Positions 44,736-58,183 are shown, counted from the stretch's first letter. The stretch is 64,000 bases of DNA from Mycobacterium terramassiliense (GCF_900157385.1 NZ_LT717700.1:496001-560000); one strand, 5' to 3'. Numbers and translations: made by a program. Notes: generated by a model from the sequence alone, not told the origin.

Positions 44736-44997
44736 CTGGGTGCCCTTCTCGACCTGCTTGAGCAGTTGGTCCAGCGATCGCGGACCGTCACCGTCGCGCC
44801 GCCGCCCGGAGAATGTTCGAGACCAAAATCCGTTGTTCTGAATGGGCAGACCCTTCGGTGGAGGTAGTCAAGCCGACCGGATGACAGCGTAATGCCTCGA
44901 CGTTCGCGGCTCTATCAGGGGATTTGCAACATCTGCCCCACCAGTCACAGCGCGGCTCCCGAAAATCGGGCGCCCGATCGCCTAGTCTGCACACACG
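44736..44997. promoter_or_regulatory. Upstream region of dacB1
   Basis: A non-coding or weakly coding spacer. TAGTCT at 44983-44988 lies nine bases before the dacB1 ATG and is the likely -10, giving a leaderless or near-leaderless mRNA. The rest may contain the 5' part of the small minus-strand gene. Confidence 0.5.
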
Positions 44998-46251
44998 ATG
45001 CCCCGCTCAATCGCTCTCGTACGCTCCGCGTCGTGCCTGGCAGCGGCCGTTTTCTTGGTCGTTGGGCCCGCCGCGTGGGGCGTGCCGACCGCGTTCGCCG
45101 AACCGGCCCCCGGCCCCAACGCCGGTCCGGGAAACTGCCCGTATCAGGTGAACACCCCGCCCGCGGTGGATTCCTCGGAGGTCCCGGCCGCCGGCGACCC
45201 GCCGATGCCGCTGGCGGTCCCGCCCAAGCCGGTCGGGGGCGAGGCGCTGAGCAGCTGCGGCATCGTCGCGGCGCCCGACACCGCCCCGCTGCCCGGCGAC
45301 GTGTCCGCCGACGCGTGGCTGGTGGCCGACCTGGACAGCGGCGCCGTCATCGCCGCCAAGGATCCGCACGGGCGGCACCGCCCCGCGAGCATCATCAAGG
45401 TGCTGGTCGCGATGGCATCCATCAACGCGTTGCCGCTCAACAAGTCCGTCCAGGGCACCGCCGACGACGCGGCGGCCGAGGGCACCAAGGTCGGGGTGCA
45501 GGAGGGCGGCGTTTTCACCGTCAACCAACTGCTGCACGGGTTGCTGATGCACTCCGGCAACGACGCCGCCCACGCGCTGGCCATGCAACTCGGCGGCATG
45601 CAGCAGGCGCTGGACAAGATCAACGTGCTGGCCGCCAAGCTCGGCGGCCGGGACACCCGGGTGGCGACGCCGTCGGGCCTGGACGGACCGGGCATGAGCA
45701 CGTCGGCCTACGACATCGGCCTGTTCTACCGCTACGCCTGGCAGAACCCCACCTTCGCCGACATCGTCGCGACGCGGACCTTCGACTTCCCCGGCCACGG
45801 CGACCACCCCGGCTACGAGCTGGAGAACGACAACCAGCTGCTCTACAAGTATCCCGGCGCGATGGGTGGCAAGACCGGCTACACCGACGACGCCGGCCAG
45901 ACCTTCGTGGGCGCGGCCAACCACGACGGACGACGGCTGATGGCGGTGCTGCTGCACGGCACGCGGCAACCGATCGCGCCGTGGGAACAGGCGGCGCACC
46001 TGCTGGACTACGGGTTTTCCACGCCGCGCGGCACCCAGGTGGGCACGTTGATCGAGCCGGATCCTTCGCTGCTGCCGGCCCACCACGACGCCGCCGCCGA
46101 CCGGCCGGGCGCCGGCGCCCAGGCCGCCGGGTTCATGCCGTCGGCCGACGCGCTGCCGGTGCGGGTGGGCGTCGCGGTGATCGGAACGATCATCGTGTTT
46201 AGTTTGATCATGGTCGCACGCTCGATGAACCGCCGACCGCAACACCGTTGA
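44998..46251 (+). CDS. dacB1: D-alanyl-D-alanine carboxypeptidase DacB1
   Basis: A 417-residue penicillin-binding protein of the S11 family that trims D-Ala from peptidoglycan stem peptides. Signal peptide ([20 protein letters not shown]), Pro-rich linker, active-site SxxK in [10 protein letters not shown] near residue 137, SGN in [12 protein letters not shown] in [11 protein letters not shown]-terminal helix ([20 protein letters not shown]) anchors it to the membrane. Matches Rv3330. The stop overlaps the sugI start (TTGA). Confidence 0.94.
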   Translation: MPRSIALVRSASCLAAAVFLVVGPAAWGVPTAFAEPAPGPNAGPGNCPYQVNTPPAVDSSEVPAAGDPPMPLAVPPKPVGGEALSSCGIVAAPDTAPLPGDVSADAWLVADLDSGAVIAAKDPHGRHRPASIIKVLVAMASINALPLNKSVQGTADDAAAEGTKVGVQEGGVFTVNQLLHGLLMHSGNDAAHALAMQLGGMQQALDKINVLAAKLGGRDTRVATPSGLDGPGMSTSAYDIGLFYRYAWQNPTFADIVATRTFDFPGHGDHPGYELENDNQLLYKYPGAMGGKTGYTDDAGQTFVGAANHDGRRLMAVLLHGTRQPIAPWEQAAHLLDYGFSTPRGTQVGTLIEPDPSLLPAHHDAAADRPGAGAQAAGFMPSADALPVRVGVAVIGTIIVFSLIMVARSMNRRPQHR

Positions 46252-47609
46252 GCGCCGCCTCGCGGCGGGGCCTGAGCGTCGGGCTCACCGCCGCCAGCGT
46301 CGGCGTCATCTACGGGTACGACCTGTCCATCATCGCGGCCGCGCAGTTGTTCGTCACCGAGGACTTCGGCCTCACCACCCGCCAGCAGGAACTGCTGACG
46401 ACGATGGTGGTGATCGGTCAGATCGCCGGGGCGCTCGGCGCCGGCGTGCTCGCCAACGCCATCGGGCGCAAGAAGTCGATGGTGCTGATCGCGGTCAGCT
46501 ACGCGGTGTTCGCGGTGCTGGCCGCGCTGTCGGTGTCGCTGCCGATGCTGTTGGCGGCGCGGTTTTTGCTCGGCCTGACCATCGGCGTGACGGTGGTCGT
46601 CGTCCCGGTGTACGTGGCGGAATCGTCCCCGGCGGCGGTGCGCGGCTCGCTGCTCACGGCCTATCAACTGGCGATCGTCAGCGCGCTGATCCTCGGCTAC
46701 CTGACCGGTTACCTGTTGGCCGGCACCCACAGCTGGCGCTGGATGCTGGGGCTGGCCGCGGTGCCCGCAACCCTGCTGCTGCCCTTGCTGATTCGGATGC
46801 CCGACACGGCCCGGTGGTACCTGCTGAAGGGCCGGGTCGACGACGCCCGGCGGGCCTTGTTGCGCATCGAGCCGGACGCGCAGGTCGACGAGGAACTCGC
46901 CGAGATCGGCCGCGCCCTGAGCGAAGGGAGCGGCGGCTTCTCCGAGATGCTGCGCGGGCCGTATCTGCGGGCCACCGTCTTCGTGGTCACGCTCGGTTTC
47001 CTGATCCAGATCACCGGCATCAACGCGATCATCTACTACAGCCCGCGGATATTCGAAGCGATGGGCTTCACGGGCAATTTCGCGCTGCTGGGGTTGCCGG
47101 CGCTGGTTCAGGTCGCCGGCCTGGCGGCCGTGTTCACCGCGTTGCTCCTCGTCGACCGGGTGGGCCGGCGCCCGATCCTGTTGTGCGGCATCGCCATGAT
47201 GATCGTCGCCGACGTCGTGCTGCTGGCCGTGTTCGCCCAGGATCGTCTCGGCGGCGCGGGCCTGGCTTTCGGCTTCGCCGGCATCCTGCTGTTCATCGTC
47301 GGCTACACCATGGGTTTCGGCTCGCTGGGCTGGGTGTACGCCAGCGAGAGCTTCCCGTCGCGGCTGCGGTCCATCGGGTCGAGCGCGATGCTGACGTCCA
47401 ACCTGGTCGGCAACGCGATCGTCGCCGCCGTTTTCCTGACGATGCTGCATACCCTGGGCGGCGCGGGGACTTACGCGGTGTTCGCGGGTCTCGCGGTGGC
47501 GGCGTTCGGCTTCGTCTACCGGTACGCCCCGGAGACCAAGGGGCGCCCGCTCGAGGAGATCAGCCGCTTCTGGGAAAACGGCGGCCACTGGGAGACCCAG
47601 TGCGAGTGA
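46248..47609 (+). CDS. sugI: MFS sugar transporter SugI
   Basis: A 453-residue 12-helix major facilitator of the sugar porter family. Signature loops: GRKKSM after helix 2, [16 protein letters not shown] between helices 4 and 5, RVGRRPIL in the second half, and [10 protein letters not shown] at the C-terminus. Matches Rv3331; the substrate is unproven. TTG at 46248 overlaps the dacB1 stop, so the start depends on translational coupling. Followed by nagA, pointing to amino-sugar uptake or recycling (inference). Confidence 0.92.
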   Translation: MSAASRRGLSVGLTAASVGVIYGYDLSIIAAAQLFVTEDFGLTTRQQELLTTMVVIGQIAGALGAGVLANAIGRKKSMVLIAVSYAVFAVLAALSVSLPMLLAARFLLGLTIGVTVVVVPVYVAESSPAAVRGSLLTAYQLAIVSALILGYLTGYLLAGTHSWRWMLGLAAVPATLLLPLLIRMPDTARWYLLKGRVDDARRALLRIEPDAQVDEELAEIGRALSEGSGGFSEMLRGPYLRATVFVVTLGFLIQITGINAIIYYSPRIFEAMGFTGNFALLGLPALVQVAGLAAVFTALLLVDRVGRRPILLCGIAMMIVADVVLLAVFAQDRLGGAGLAFGFAGILLFIVGYTMGFGSLGWVYASESFPSRLRSIGSSAMLTSNLVGNAIVAAVFLTMLHTLGGAGTYAVFAGLAVAAFGFVYRYAPETKGRPLEEISRFWENGGHWETQCE

Positions 47610-48721
47610 TCTCGGCGGGCACCGCCGTCATCGACGGTCAGGTCCGCCGGCCCGGGTGGCTGCAGGTCTCCGACGGGCGGATCCTGGACTGCGGGGGCGG
47701 CCCGTCGCCGTCTCCGGCCGACGAGGATTTCCCCCATTGCATTGTGGTTCCCGGCTTTATCGATATGCACGTGCACGGCGGGGGTGGCGCGTCGTATACC
47801 GACGCCGACGGCGTCGGCGTCGCCGCCGGATTCCACCTGCGGCACGGCACCACCACGACGCTGGCCAGCCTGGTCACCGCCTCCCCGGCGGAGCTGATCG
47901 GCGGCGTGCGGGCGCTCGCCGCGGCCACCCGGCGCGGCACCCTCGCGGGCATCCACCTGGAGGGGCCGTGGCTGAGCCGGGCGCGCTGCGGCGCCCACGA
48001 CCCCGCCCGGATGCGCGACCCGGATCCCGCCGAGATCGACGCCGTGCTCACCGCCGGCGGCGGCGCGATCCGGATGGTGACGCTGGCGCCCGAACTGCCG
48101 GGGGCCGACGACGCGATCCGGCGCTTCCTGGACGCGGATGTCGTTGTGGCCGTGGGCCATACCGATGCGACCTACGAGCAGACGAAGCGGGCCATCGCCG
48201 CGGGCGCGACGGTCGGCACCCATCTGTTCAACGCGATGCCGCCGCTGCACCACCGCGAACCGGGGCCCGCGCTCGCCCTGCTGCAGGACGCGGGGGTGAC
48301 CGTCGAACTGATCGCCGACGGGGTGCACGTGCACCCGGAGGCGGTGCGGGCCGTGGTCCGGGCCGCGGGTCCCGACCGGGTCGCCCTGGTGACCGACGCG
48401 ATCGCCGCGGCCGGCCGCGCCGACGGGACGTTTCGGCTCGGCGCGGTGCCCGTCGACGTCGAATCGGGAGTGGCGCGGGTACATGGCACGTCGACGATCG
48501 CCGGCAGCACCGCCACGATGGACGCGATCTTCCGCAGCGTCGCAGCGGACGTGGGACTGGCCGACGCGGCGCGGATGACCGCCGCGACGCCCGCGCGGGC
48601 CCTCGGGCTGCACCGGGTGGGCGCCCTGCGGGCGGGCTACGACGCGAATCTGGTTGTGCTGAACGGCGATTGGGAAGTCTTCGCCGTCATGGCCCGCGGC
48701 GAGTGGGTGGTGAACGGGTAG
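47600..48721 (+). CDS. nagA: N-acetylglucosamine-6-phosphate deacetylase
   Basis: A 373-residue amidohydrolase that removes acetate from GlcNAc-6-P. Metal ligands: IDMHVHGGGG (HxH near residue 55), Glu in HLEGPWLS near 118, VGHTDATYEQ and THLFNAMPPLHHREPG, then Asp in LVTDAIAAAG. GTG at 47600 sits inside the sugI end (10-bp overlap) behind GGAGACCCA. Matches Rv3332. Together with DacB1 and SugI it forms a wall-recycling operon. Confidence 0.93.
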   Translation: MRVISAGTAVIDGQVRRPGWLQVSDGRILDCGGGPSPSPADEDFPHCIVVPGFIDMHVHGGGGASYTDADGVGVAAGFHLRHGTTTTLASLVTASPAELIGGVRALAAATRRGTLAGIHLEGPWLSRARCGAHDPARMRDPDPAEIDAVLTAGGGAIRMVTLAPELPGADDAIRRFLDADVVVAVGHTDATYEQTKRAIAAGATVGTHLFNAMPPLHHREPGPALALLQDAGVTVELIADGVHVHPEAVRAVVRAAGPDRVALVTDAIAAAGRADGTFRLGAVPVDVESGVARVHGTSTIAGSTATMDAIFRSVAADVGLADAARMTAATPARALGLHRVGALRAGYDANLVVLNGDWEVFAVMARGEWVVNG

Positions 48722-48727
48722 CCAGGC

Positions 48728-49204
48728 CTACCGCGGCTCGAGAACGACAACGGGGATCTCGCGGTCGGTCCAGCTCTGGTACGAGTCGAAATCGGCGTAG
48801 CCGTCCACCAGGCGGGGCCACAGTCGCGCCCGTTCCTCGGAGTCGGCCCGATGCGCCGTGACGGCGCGGCGCTCGGCACCGATCGTGACGTCGGTATCGG
48901 GATGGGCCAGCAAGTTGCGATACCACTGCGGGTTCTCGTCGCGTCCTGCCGCCGAGGCGACGACGATGACGTTGCGACCGTCGTTCATGTACAGCAGCGG
49001 CGTGGTGAAGCGCTTGCCGGAGGTGCGCCCCAGATGGTCCAGCAGCAACGTCGGCGCCGGATTGCGGAAGCCGGCCCCGACGCGGAAGTTGCCGCCCAAA
49101 CGCCCGCGGCTGATGCGGTAGGTGAAAGCGTGGGCCCGGCTGAGGTAGCGCGACGCCACTAGGACGAATCGCGAGTTGAGCTGTTTCGGTTTCTGCAAAG
49201 CCAT
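48728..49204 (-). CDS. Deazaflavin (F420)-dependent nitroreductase-family protein
   Basis: A 158-residue split-barrel protein of the Ddn/DUF385 family, with the characteristic LLLDHLGRTSGKRFTTPLLY strand pair and NPQWYRNLLAHPDTDVTIG. F420H2-dependent reductases of this family reduce quinones and many xenobiotics. Minus strand, 12 bp below the TetR regulator and likely cotranscribed with it. Convergent with nagA, six bp apart. Confidence 0.88.
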   Translation of the reverse strand: MALQKPKQLNSRFVLVASRYLSRAHAFTYRISRGRLGGNFRVGAGFRNPAPTLLLDHLGRTSGKRFTTPLLYMNDGRNVIVVASAAGRDENPQWYRNLLAHPDTDVTIGAERRAVTAHRADSEERARLWPRLVDGYADFDSYQSWTDREIPVVVLEPR

Positions 49205-49216
49205 TGGGTGTCCTCT

Positions 49217-49804
49217 CTAAGACCGGCTTTTCACGCTCAGGAGGTCGAGCGCGGCGCTGATGCCCGCGGCGAGCACGTCGCCCGACAGTGTCGGGTCGGT
49301 GACGGCCCGCGCGAGTTGCAGGCTGCCGACGAGAACGGTGAATAGCCCGGTCGCCCTGCTCAGTGCGGCCGCCGGGTCGTCCGGCGACAGGTGGGTCGCC
49401 ACCGCGTCGATGATGGCCCGCGCGCCCTCGGTGTAGGAATCGCGAATCTGCCGGTCGCAGCGGCCGATTTCGTCCAGCAGCGCCGCCGACGGACAACCGG
49501 TCGCGGGGTGGTCGCGGTGATCCGGGGAGAGGTATTCGCGGATGAACTGCTCGAGGGACTCCCGCCCGGGCGGGAGCGCCGCCATCGTGGCCGCTTGGGT
49601 TGCCAGTTGGTCAGCCACCACGCGGGCCACCAGGTCGTTCTTCGATCCGAAGTGAGCGTAGAAGGCGCCGTTGGTGAGCCCGGCGTCCGACATCAGCGCC
49701 GCAATGCCGGCACCGTCGATACCGTCGCGCTTCAGCCGTTGACCGGCCCGCTCGATGATCCGGCGGCGCGTCTCGCCCTTGTGCGTCTTGTCGTATCTCG
49801 CCAC
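49217..49804 (-). CDS. TetR-family transcriptional regulator
   Basis: A 195-residue repressor. N-terminal helix-turn-helix (RRRIIERAGQRLKRDGIDGAGIAALMSDAGLTNGAFYAHFGSK) and a TetR_C-type ligand domain with PATGCPSAALLDEIGR, similar to the LmrA/YxaF branch. GTG at 49804 is preferred: GGAGAGGACGACG precedes it, and the next residues ARYDKTHKGETRRR match relatives. Divergent from two alpha/beta hydrolases; the palindrome in the gap is the likely operator. Confidence 0.9.
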   Translation of the reverse strand: MARYDKTHKGETRRRIIERAGQRLKRDGIDGAGIAALMSDAGLTNGAFYAHFGSKNDLVARVVADQLATQAATMAALPPGRESLEQFIREYLSPDHRDHPATGCPSAALLDEIGRCDRQIRDSYTEGARAIIDAVATHLSPDDPAAALSRATGLFTVLVGSLQLARAVTDPTLSGDVLAAGISAALDLLSVKSRS

Positions 49805-49863
49805 CGTCGTCCTCTCCGCCGAGTAGCTCGTCGCTTGACTCACCATACCCTATTAGCTTACGG

Positions 49864-49877
49864 TCATAATATTATGA
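49864..49877. promoter_or_regulatory. Perfect 14-bp palindrome, candidate TetR operator
   Basis: TCATAATATTATGA is a perfect palindrome in an AT-rich island (about 49845-49880) within the divergent gap between the TetR gene and the hydrolase pair. The position overlaps where promoters for both directions must lie, which fits autoregulation and control of the hydrolases. Confidence 0.6.
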
Positions 49878-49970
49878 TCGACAGCCAAAGGATGCAGGGT
49901 CGGCGATTCACCGCACGCCCGACGTCCGTCCCGCCACGTCGTACGCGGACACCACGCCAAAGGGGATGAC

Positions 49971-50858
49971 ATGACCACGTGGAAAGACGCGCCGACGCGC
50001 AGGATTCGCGCCGCCGGTGTGGACTTCGCCTACCGCGAGCTCGGAACCGACACCGGTGTTCCCGTGGTATTCCTGCACCACCTGACGGCGGTGCTCGACG
50101 ACTGGGATCCGCGGGTCGTCGACGGCATCGCGGCGCACCGCCGCGTCATCGCCTTCGACAATCGTGGCGTAGGCGCGACGAGCTCCAAAGTGCCCGGCAA
50201 CATCGACCAGATGGGCGCGGACGCGATCGCGTTCATCCGGGCGCTGGGCCTGTCGAAGGTCGATCTGCTGGGGTTCTCACTCGGCGGCGGCGTCGCCCAA
50301 GTGGTCGCCCTCCAAGCGCCGGACCTGGTGCGACGAATGATCCTGGCCGGCACCGGGCCGCGCGGCGGAGGAGGCATCGAGCGGATCACCAGGATCTTCG
50401 TCATCGCCTACCTCAAAGCCGCGCTCACCCGCAGCGATCCCAGAAACTTCCTCTTCTTCCCCCGGACCCCGGAAGGCAGGCGCGCCGCGTCCGACTACCT
50501 CGGCCGCCTCAAAGAACGCACGCACCAACGCGACACGCCGATATCGATCCAAGCCCGCGTCGCACAACTCAGGGCGATTCGGCGGGCCGGCCTGAGTGCT
50601 CCCGACGACCTGTCGGCGATCACCCAACCGGTCCTCGTCGCCAACGGCGACCGTGACCTGATGGTCGACAGCAGCCTGTCCGACGACATCGCGCGCCGAA
50701 TTCCCAACGCGGAGTTGAAGATTTACCCCCGCTCGGGCCACGGCGGGGTGTTCCAGCACCATGAGACCTTCGTCGCCGATGTGCTGCGCTTTCTCGGCGG
50801 CGAATCAATCAGCGAAGATAAGGGAGTGTCCAATGAGCAATACGCACCACAAAGATGA
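49971..50858 (+). CDS. Alpha/beta hydrolase (pair member 1)
   Basis: A 295-residue hydrolase of the haloperoxidase/esterase type. HG-type oxyanion stretch VVFLHHLTAVLDDWDP, nucleophile Ser in LLGFSLGGGVAQ near residue 103, Asp in VANGDRDLMV, His in RSGHGGVFQHH near 260. AAGGGGATGAC precedes the ATG. Overlaps the next gene, a paralogue, by 26 bp in another frame. Probably controlled by the divergent TetR regulator. Confidence 0.9.
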   Translation: MTTWKDAPTRRIRAAGVDFAYRELGTDTGVPVVFLHHLTAVLDDWDPRVVDGIAAHRRVIAFDNRGVGATSSKVPGNIDQMGADAIAFIRALGLSKVDLLGFSLGGGVAQVVALQAPDLVRRMILAGTGPRGGGGIERITRIFVIAYLKAALTRSDPRNFLFFPRTPEGRRAASDYLGRLKERTHQRDTPISIQARVAQLRAIRRAGLSAPDDLSAITQPVLVANGDRDLMVDSSLSDDIARRIPNAELKIYPRSGHGGVFQHHETFVADVLRFLGGESISEDKGVSNEQYAPQR

Positions 50859-51696
50859 CCTGATCCTGTCCTACCGCGATGCCCCGGCGCGCTCGTTCAG
50901 CGCCGGAGGTGTGAACTTCGCCTATCGCGAACTGGGCCCCAAAGGTGGTGTGCCCGTGGTGTTCCTCGTCCATCTCGCCGCGGTCCTCGACAACTGGGAC
51001 CCCCGCATCATCGATGCCATCGCCGCGCATCACCACGTCATCGCCTTCGACAACCGCGGCGTCGGCGCCTCCAGCGGCGAGGCGCCGCTGAGCGTGGAGG
51101 AAATGGCCGACGACGCCTACACGTTCATCACCGCGCTGGGCCATCGCAAGGTCGACATCTTCTCGTTCTCCCTCGGGGGGATGGTCGCCCAGGCGCTCGT
51201 GCTCAAGCACCCGGAGCTCGTCCGCAAGCTGATCCTGACCGGCACCGGACCCGCCGGCGGCAAGGGGATCGACAAGGTGGCCGGGGTTACGTACTACGAC
51301 TTGGTTCGCGCCACTCTGCGGCGGGTCGATCCCAAGGAGTTTCTGTTCTTCAATCGCGACGCCACCGGCCGCCGGGCGGGCCGCGAGTTCGTCGAACGAC
51401 TCGAGGAACGCACCGAGGACCGCGATATCCCGATCAAGATCAAAGCGCTGCGGCGCCAACTCAAAGCGATCAAACGATGGGGGCGCTCGACACCGGCCGA
51501 CTTGTCCAGGATCACCCAACCGACCCTCATCGCCAACGGCGACCACGACCGGATGGTGCCCACCACCCTCTCCGACGACATGCACCGCAGAATCCCCGGC
51601 TCGCAACTCATCATCTACCCGAACTCCGGCCATGGCGGCATCTTCCAGTACCACGAGGACTTTTCGTCGAGGGCGGTCGCGTTCCTGGCCGACTGA
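50833..51696 (+). CDS. Alpha/beta hydrolase (pair member 2)
   Basis: A 287-residue paralogue of the preceding hydrolase, sharing FAYRELG, VFLVHLAAVLDNWDPR, the nucleophile in IFSFSLGGMVAQA near residue 108, LIANGDHDRMV and SGHGGIFQYH. ATG at 50833 lies within the tail of the first gene behind AAGGGAGTG. The shared substrate class is unknown. Tandem duplication is the simplest origin. Confidence 0.9.
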   Translation: MSNTHHKDDLILSYRDAPARSFSAGGVNFAYRELGPKGGVPVVFLVHLAAVLDNWDPRIIDAIAAHHHVIAFDNRGVGASSGEAPLSVEEMADDAYTFITALGHRKVDIFSFSLGGMVAQALVLKHPELVRKLILTGTGPAGGKGIDKVAGVTYYDLVRATLRRVDPKEFLFFNRDATGRRAGREFVERLEERTEDRDIPIKIKALRRQLKAIKRWGRSTPADLSRITQPTLIANGDHDRMVPTTLSDDMHRRIPGSQLIIYPNSGHGGIFQYHEDFSSRAVAFLAD

Positions 51697-51713
51697 ACGG
51701 GTCCCGGATCCGC

Positions 51714-52742
51714 CTACCGCAGCCGGCGGGCCAGCCGCGAAAACGCCAGCGCCCCAGCGGCTCCCAGGCCCATCGCGGTCAGCGTCTGCCGGTTGGACAA
51801 CCCCTCGTCCACGTGCACCCGCGGGGCGATGATCGCCGCCGGCGGGGGATCGACGGGCTTGGCCCGGGGATCGGTCGACGCGGTGGCGGCCCAGGCGGCG
51901 GCGAACAGCACCAGGTAGGCGGTGATGTAGGAGAACACCATCAGGCCCAGCACCGGCCCGAAGGTGGCCCCCGCCGGGCTGCGCAGCACCACCTTCAGAT
52001 AGATCGACGCCACCTGCTTGAACAGCTCGAAGCCGACGGCCGCCAGCAGCCCGCCCCGCGCCGAGTGCACCAGGCTGACTTTCTGGCGCGGCAGCCGGGC
52101 GATCATCCAGGTGAACAGCAGCCACGACACCAACACCGCGATCAGTATCGAGACCAGCCAAAAAAGCCAGTCGAGCACCGAAAACTGCGGTATACCCAGC
52201 CATTTCAGCACGGCGGCCAGCGGCGCCTCGTGACCGAAAGTGGTGATGGCGATGGTCGCCATGGTCACCCCGAAGGTCCCCAGCAACGCCAACAGATCGG
52301 AAAGCTTGTTGCGCACAAAGCCCGGCGACTCGATGCGCTGATCCCACCACATCTCGGTCAAGGCCGCCCGCAGGTGCGATATCCACCCCAAACCCGCCCA
52401 GGCGGCGGTGGCCAGGCCGATGACGCCGACCGAGGTCCGCGCGTCGATCGCCGAGTTCATCAGGTCGATCAGCTGCTGCCCCAAGGCTCCGGAGACCGAC
52501 GACCGGATGTGGTCGTCGATCGTGGCCAGCAGCTGTGGCCGGCGCGACAGCACGAACCCGAACGCCGCGAAACCGACCATCAGCAACGGGAATAGCGCGA
52601 AGATCGTGTAGTACGAGAGGCCGGCCGCGTAGAAGCCGCCGTTGCGTTCGTCGAAGCGCCCGTAGGCGCGCATGACGTGGTCGAACCATCCGAACCGGGC
52701 CCGCAACCGATCCAGGACCCCGGGCTTGGCCGGCTCGCTCAT
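51714..52742 (-). CDS. YihY/BrkB-family inner-membrane protein (Rv3335c homologue)
   Basis: A 342-residue integral membrane protein with about six helices. Family landmarks: ERNGGFYAAGLSYYTIFALFPLLM near residues 33-56, GLGWISHLRAALTEMWW, and SARGGLLAAVGFELFKQVASIYL. Once called ribonuclease BN, now regarded as a membrane protein of unknown function. The tail (about 280-342) is Pro/Ala-rich with an extra basic end and makes it longer than Rv3335c. Lies eight bp after trpS, same strand. Confidence 0.9.
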   Translation of the reverse strand: MSEPAKPGVLDRLRARFGWFDHVMRAYGRFDERNGGFYAAGLSYYTIFALFPLLMVGFAAFGFVLSRRPQLLATIDDHIRSSVSGALGQQLIDLMNSAIDARTSVGVIGLATAAWAGLGWISHLRAALTEMWWDQRIESPGFVRNKLSDLLALLGTFGVTMATIAITTFGHEAPLAAVLKWLGIPQFSVLDWLFWLVSILIAVLVSWLLFTWMIARLPRQKVSLVHSARGGLLAAVGFELFKQVASIYLKVVLRSPAGATFGPVLGLMVFSYITAYLVLFAAAWAATASTDPRAKPVDPPPAAIIAPRVHVDEGLSNRQTLTAMGLGAAGALAFSRLARRLR

Positions 52743-52750
52743 GGTGAAAC

Positions 52751-53785
<1,035 letters not shown>

Positions 53786-53831
53786 TCACGCGCGGACCGG
53801 CCGTTGTTTGCAGTACCGGCGGTACCGCCAT

Positions 53832-53837
53832 TACTGT
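53832..53837 (+). promoter_or_regulatory. -10 element of the Rv3337/Rv3338-like hydrolase
   Basis: TACTGT seven bases before the ATG at 53845; leaderless spacing, in the 74-bp divergent gap with trpS. Confidence 0.5.
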
Positions 53838-53844
53838 CGGATCC

Positions 53845-54699
53845 ATGGGGAGCAACGTGGGGACCCGTCCGCCGATCCACCTCGGTTCCGGAGAACCGAT
53901 CCTGCTGCTGCATCCGTTCCTGCTGTCGCAGGCGGTGTGGGAGGACGTCGCGCAGCGCCTGGCCGACACCGGGCGCTACGAGGTCTTCGCCCCGACGATG
54001 GCCGGCCACAACGGCGGGCCCAAGGCCGGAACCTGGTTCCTGTCGTCCGAGGTGCTCGCCGATCACGTGGAGCGCCAGTTGGACGAACTGGGCTGGAAGA
54101 CCGCCCACATCGTCGGCAACTCACTGGGCGGCTGGGTGGCCTTCGAGCTGGAGCGGCGCGGCCGGGCCCGCAGCGTCACCGGGATCGCCCCGGCCGGCGG
54201 GTGGACGCGCTGGACCCCGGCGAAGTTCGAGGTGATCGCCAAGTTCATCCTCGGCATCCCGCTGCTGCTGGCGGCCTGGGCGTTCGGGCCGCGCGTGCTG
54301 CACCTGCCGTTCAGCCGCCATCTGGCCACCTACGCGATCAGCGCCAAGCCGGACGGCGTCAGCGATCGCCAGCTGTCGGGCATCATCGACGACGTCGCGC
54401 ACTGCCCCGCCTACTTCCAGCTGCTGGTCAAGGCCACGCTGCTGCACGGCCTGCGGGAGGTCGCCCAGAACGCCGTTCCGGCCCACCTGGTGATCTGCGA
54501 AAAGGACCGGATCCTGCCCGCACCCAGGTTCAGCCGGCATTTCACCGACCACCTGCCCAAGGACAGCCACCAGGTCACCAAGCTCGACGGCGTGGGGCAC
54601 ATACCGATGTACGAGGCGCCCGAGCGCATCACCCGGGTGATCACCGAGTTCATCGAGGAATGCTGCCCGGCCCCGGGCCGGGAGGAATCAACCGGCTAG
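53845..54699 (+). CDS. Alpha/beta hydrolase, intact counterpart of Rv3337-Rv3338
   Basis: A 284-residue hydrolase with [22 protein letters not shown], nucleophile Ser in [14 protein letters not shown] near residue 94, Asp in [10 protein letters not shown] near 220 and His in [12 protein letters not shown] near 252. In M. tuberculosis the locus carries two short genes, Rv3337 and Rv3338, that look like halves of such a protein; here the frame is uninterrupted. The 3' end overlaps convergent icd1 by 12 bp. Confidence 0.9.
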   Translation: MGSNVGTRPPIHLGSGEPILLLHPFLLSQAVWEDVAQRLADTGRYEVFAPTMAGHNGGPKAGTWFLSSEVLADHVERQLDELGWKTAHIVGNSLGGWVAFELERRGRARSVTGIAPAGGWTRWTPAKFEVIAKFILGIPLLLAAWAFGPRVLHLPFSRHLATYAISAKPDGVSDRQLSGIIDDVAHCPAYFQLLVKATLLHGLREVAQNAVPAHLVICEKDRILPAPRFSRHFTDHLPKDSHQVTKLDGVGHIPMYEAPERITRVITEFIEECCPAPGREESTG

Positions 54700-55917
54700 G
54701 GCCTTCTCCAGGTTCTCGGCGATGGAGTTCAAGAACTCCTCGCTTTGCTGCCACTCCTGGTCGGGACCGATGAGGATGGCGAGGTCCTTGGTCATCTTGC
54801 CGCCCTCGACGGTGGCGATGACGACCTCTTCCAGCTTCTGGGCGAACTCGATCACCTCGGGGGTGTCGTCCAGCTTGCCGCGGTGCTGCAGCCCCCGGGT
54901 CCAGGCGAAGATCGACGCGATCGGGTTCGTCGAGGTCGGCTTGCCCGCCTGGTACTGGCGGAAGTGGCGCGTGACGGTGCCGTGCGCCGCCTCGGCCTCG
55001 ACCGTCTTGCCGTCGGCCGTCATCAGCACCGACGTCATCAACCCCAGCGAGCCGTAGCCCTGCGCGACGGTGTCGGACTGCACGTCGCCGTCGTAGTTCT
55101 TGCAGGCCCAGACGTAGCCGCCCTCCCACTTGAGGCAGGCCGCCACCATGTCGTCGATGAGCCGATGCTCGTAGGTCAGGCCCTCGGCTTCGAACCGCTC
55201 CTTGAATTCCTCGTCGTAGATGCGTTGGAACTCGTCTTTGAACATGCCGTCGTAGGCCTTGAGGATGGTGTTCTTGGTGGACAGGTACACCGGCCACTTG
55301 GCGTTGAGGCCGTAGGCGAACGAGGCGCGCGCGAAGTCTCGGATGGAATCCTTGAAGTTGTACATCCCCATCACGACGCCGCCGTCCTCGGGGATGGATA
55401 CCACCTCGTGCACCATCGGCTCGCTGCCGTCGGCGGGCGTGAAGGTCAGCGTGACGGTGCCCGGCTTGTCGACCTTGAAGTTCGTCGCCCGGTACTGGTC
55501 ACCAAAAGCGTGACGGCCGATGACGATCGGCTTGGTCCAGCCCGGAACCAGGCGCGGCACATTGGAGATCACGATCGGCTCGCGGAAGATGGTGCCGCCC
55601 AAGATGTTACGGATGGTGCCGTTGGGCGACAGCCACATCTTCTTCAGGTTGAATTCGTGGACCCGCGCCTCGTCGGGGGTGATGGTGGCGCACTTGACGC
55701 CCACGCCGTGCTTCTTGATCGCATAGGCCGCGTCGATCGTCACCTGGTCGTCGGTGCGATCGCGGTGCTCGATGCCCAGGTCGTAGTACTCCAGGTTGAT
55801 GTCGAGGTGGGGAAGGATCAGCATTTCCTTGATCATCTTCCAGATGACGCGGGTCATCTCGTCGCCGTCGAGCTCGACGACCGGGCCCTTGACCTTGATC
55901 TTGGCTTCGCCTGTCAT
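54688..55917 (-). CDS. icd1: Isocitrate dehydrogenase (NADP), homodimeric, Icd1
   Basis: A 409-residue eukaryote-type NADP-isocitrate dehydrogenase that forms 2-oxoglutarate, CO2 and NADPH in the TCA cycle. Landmarks: [33 protein letters not shown] (isocitrate phosphorylation-loop region), [27 protein letters not shown] (metal Asp), and [12 protein letters not shown]. Matches Rv3339c. Lies 28 bp downstream of icd2 on the same strand. Confidence 0.96.
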   Translation of the reverse strand: MTGEAKIKVKGPVVELDGDEMTRVIWKMIKEMLILPHLDINLEYYDLGIEHRDRTDDQVTIDAAYAIKKHGVGVKCATITPDEARVHEFNLKKMWLSPNGTIRNILGGTIFREPIVISNVPRLVPGWTKPIVIGRHAFGDQYRATNFKVDKPGTVTLTFTPADGSEPMVHEVVSIPEDGGVVMGMYNFKDSIRDFARASFAYGLNAKWPVYLSTKNTILKAYDGMFKDEFQRIYDEEFKERFEAEGLTYEHRLIDDMVAACLKWEGGYVWACKNYDGDVQSDTVAQGYGSLGLMTSVLMTADGKTVEAEAAHGTVTRHFRQYQAGKPTSTNPIASIFAWTRGLQHRGKLDDTPEVIEFAQKLEEVVIATVEGGKMTKDLAILIGPDQEWQQSEEFLNSIAENLEKALAG

Positions 55918-55945
55918 ATCGAGCTCGACTTTCCTCTCGCGGCGC

Positions 55946-58183
<2,238 letters not shown>

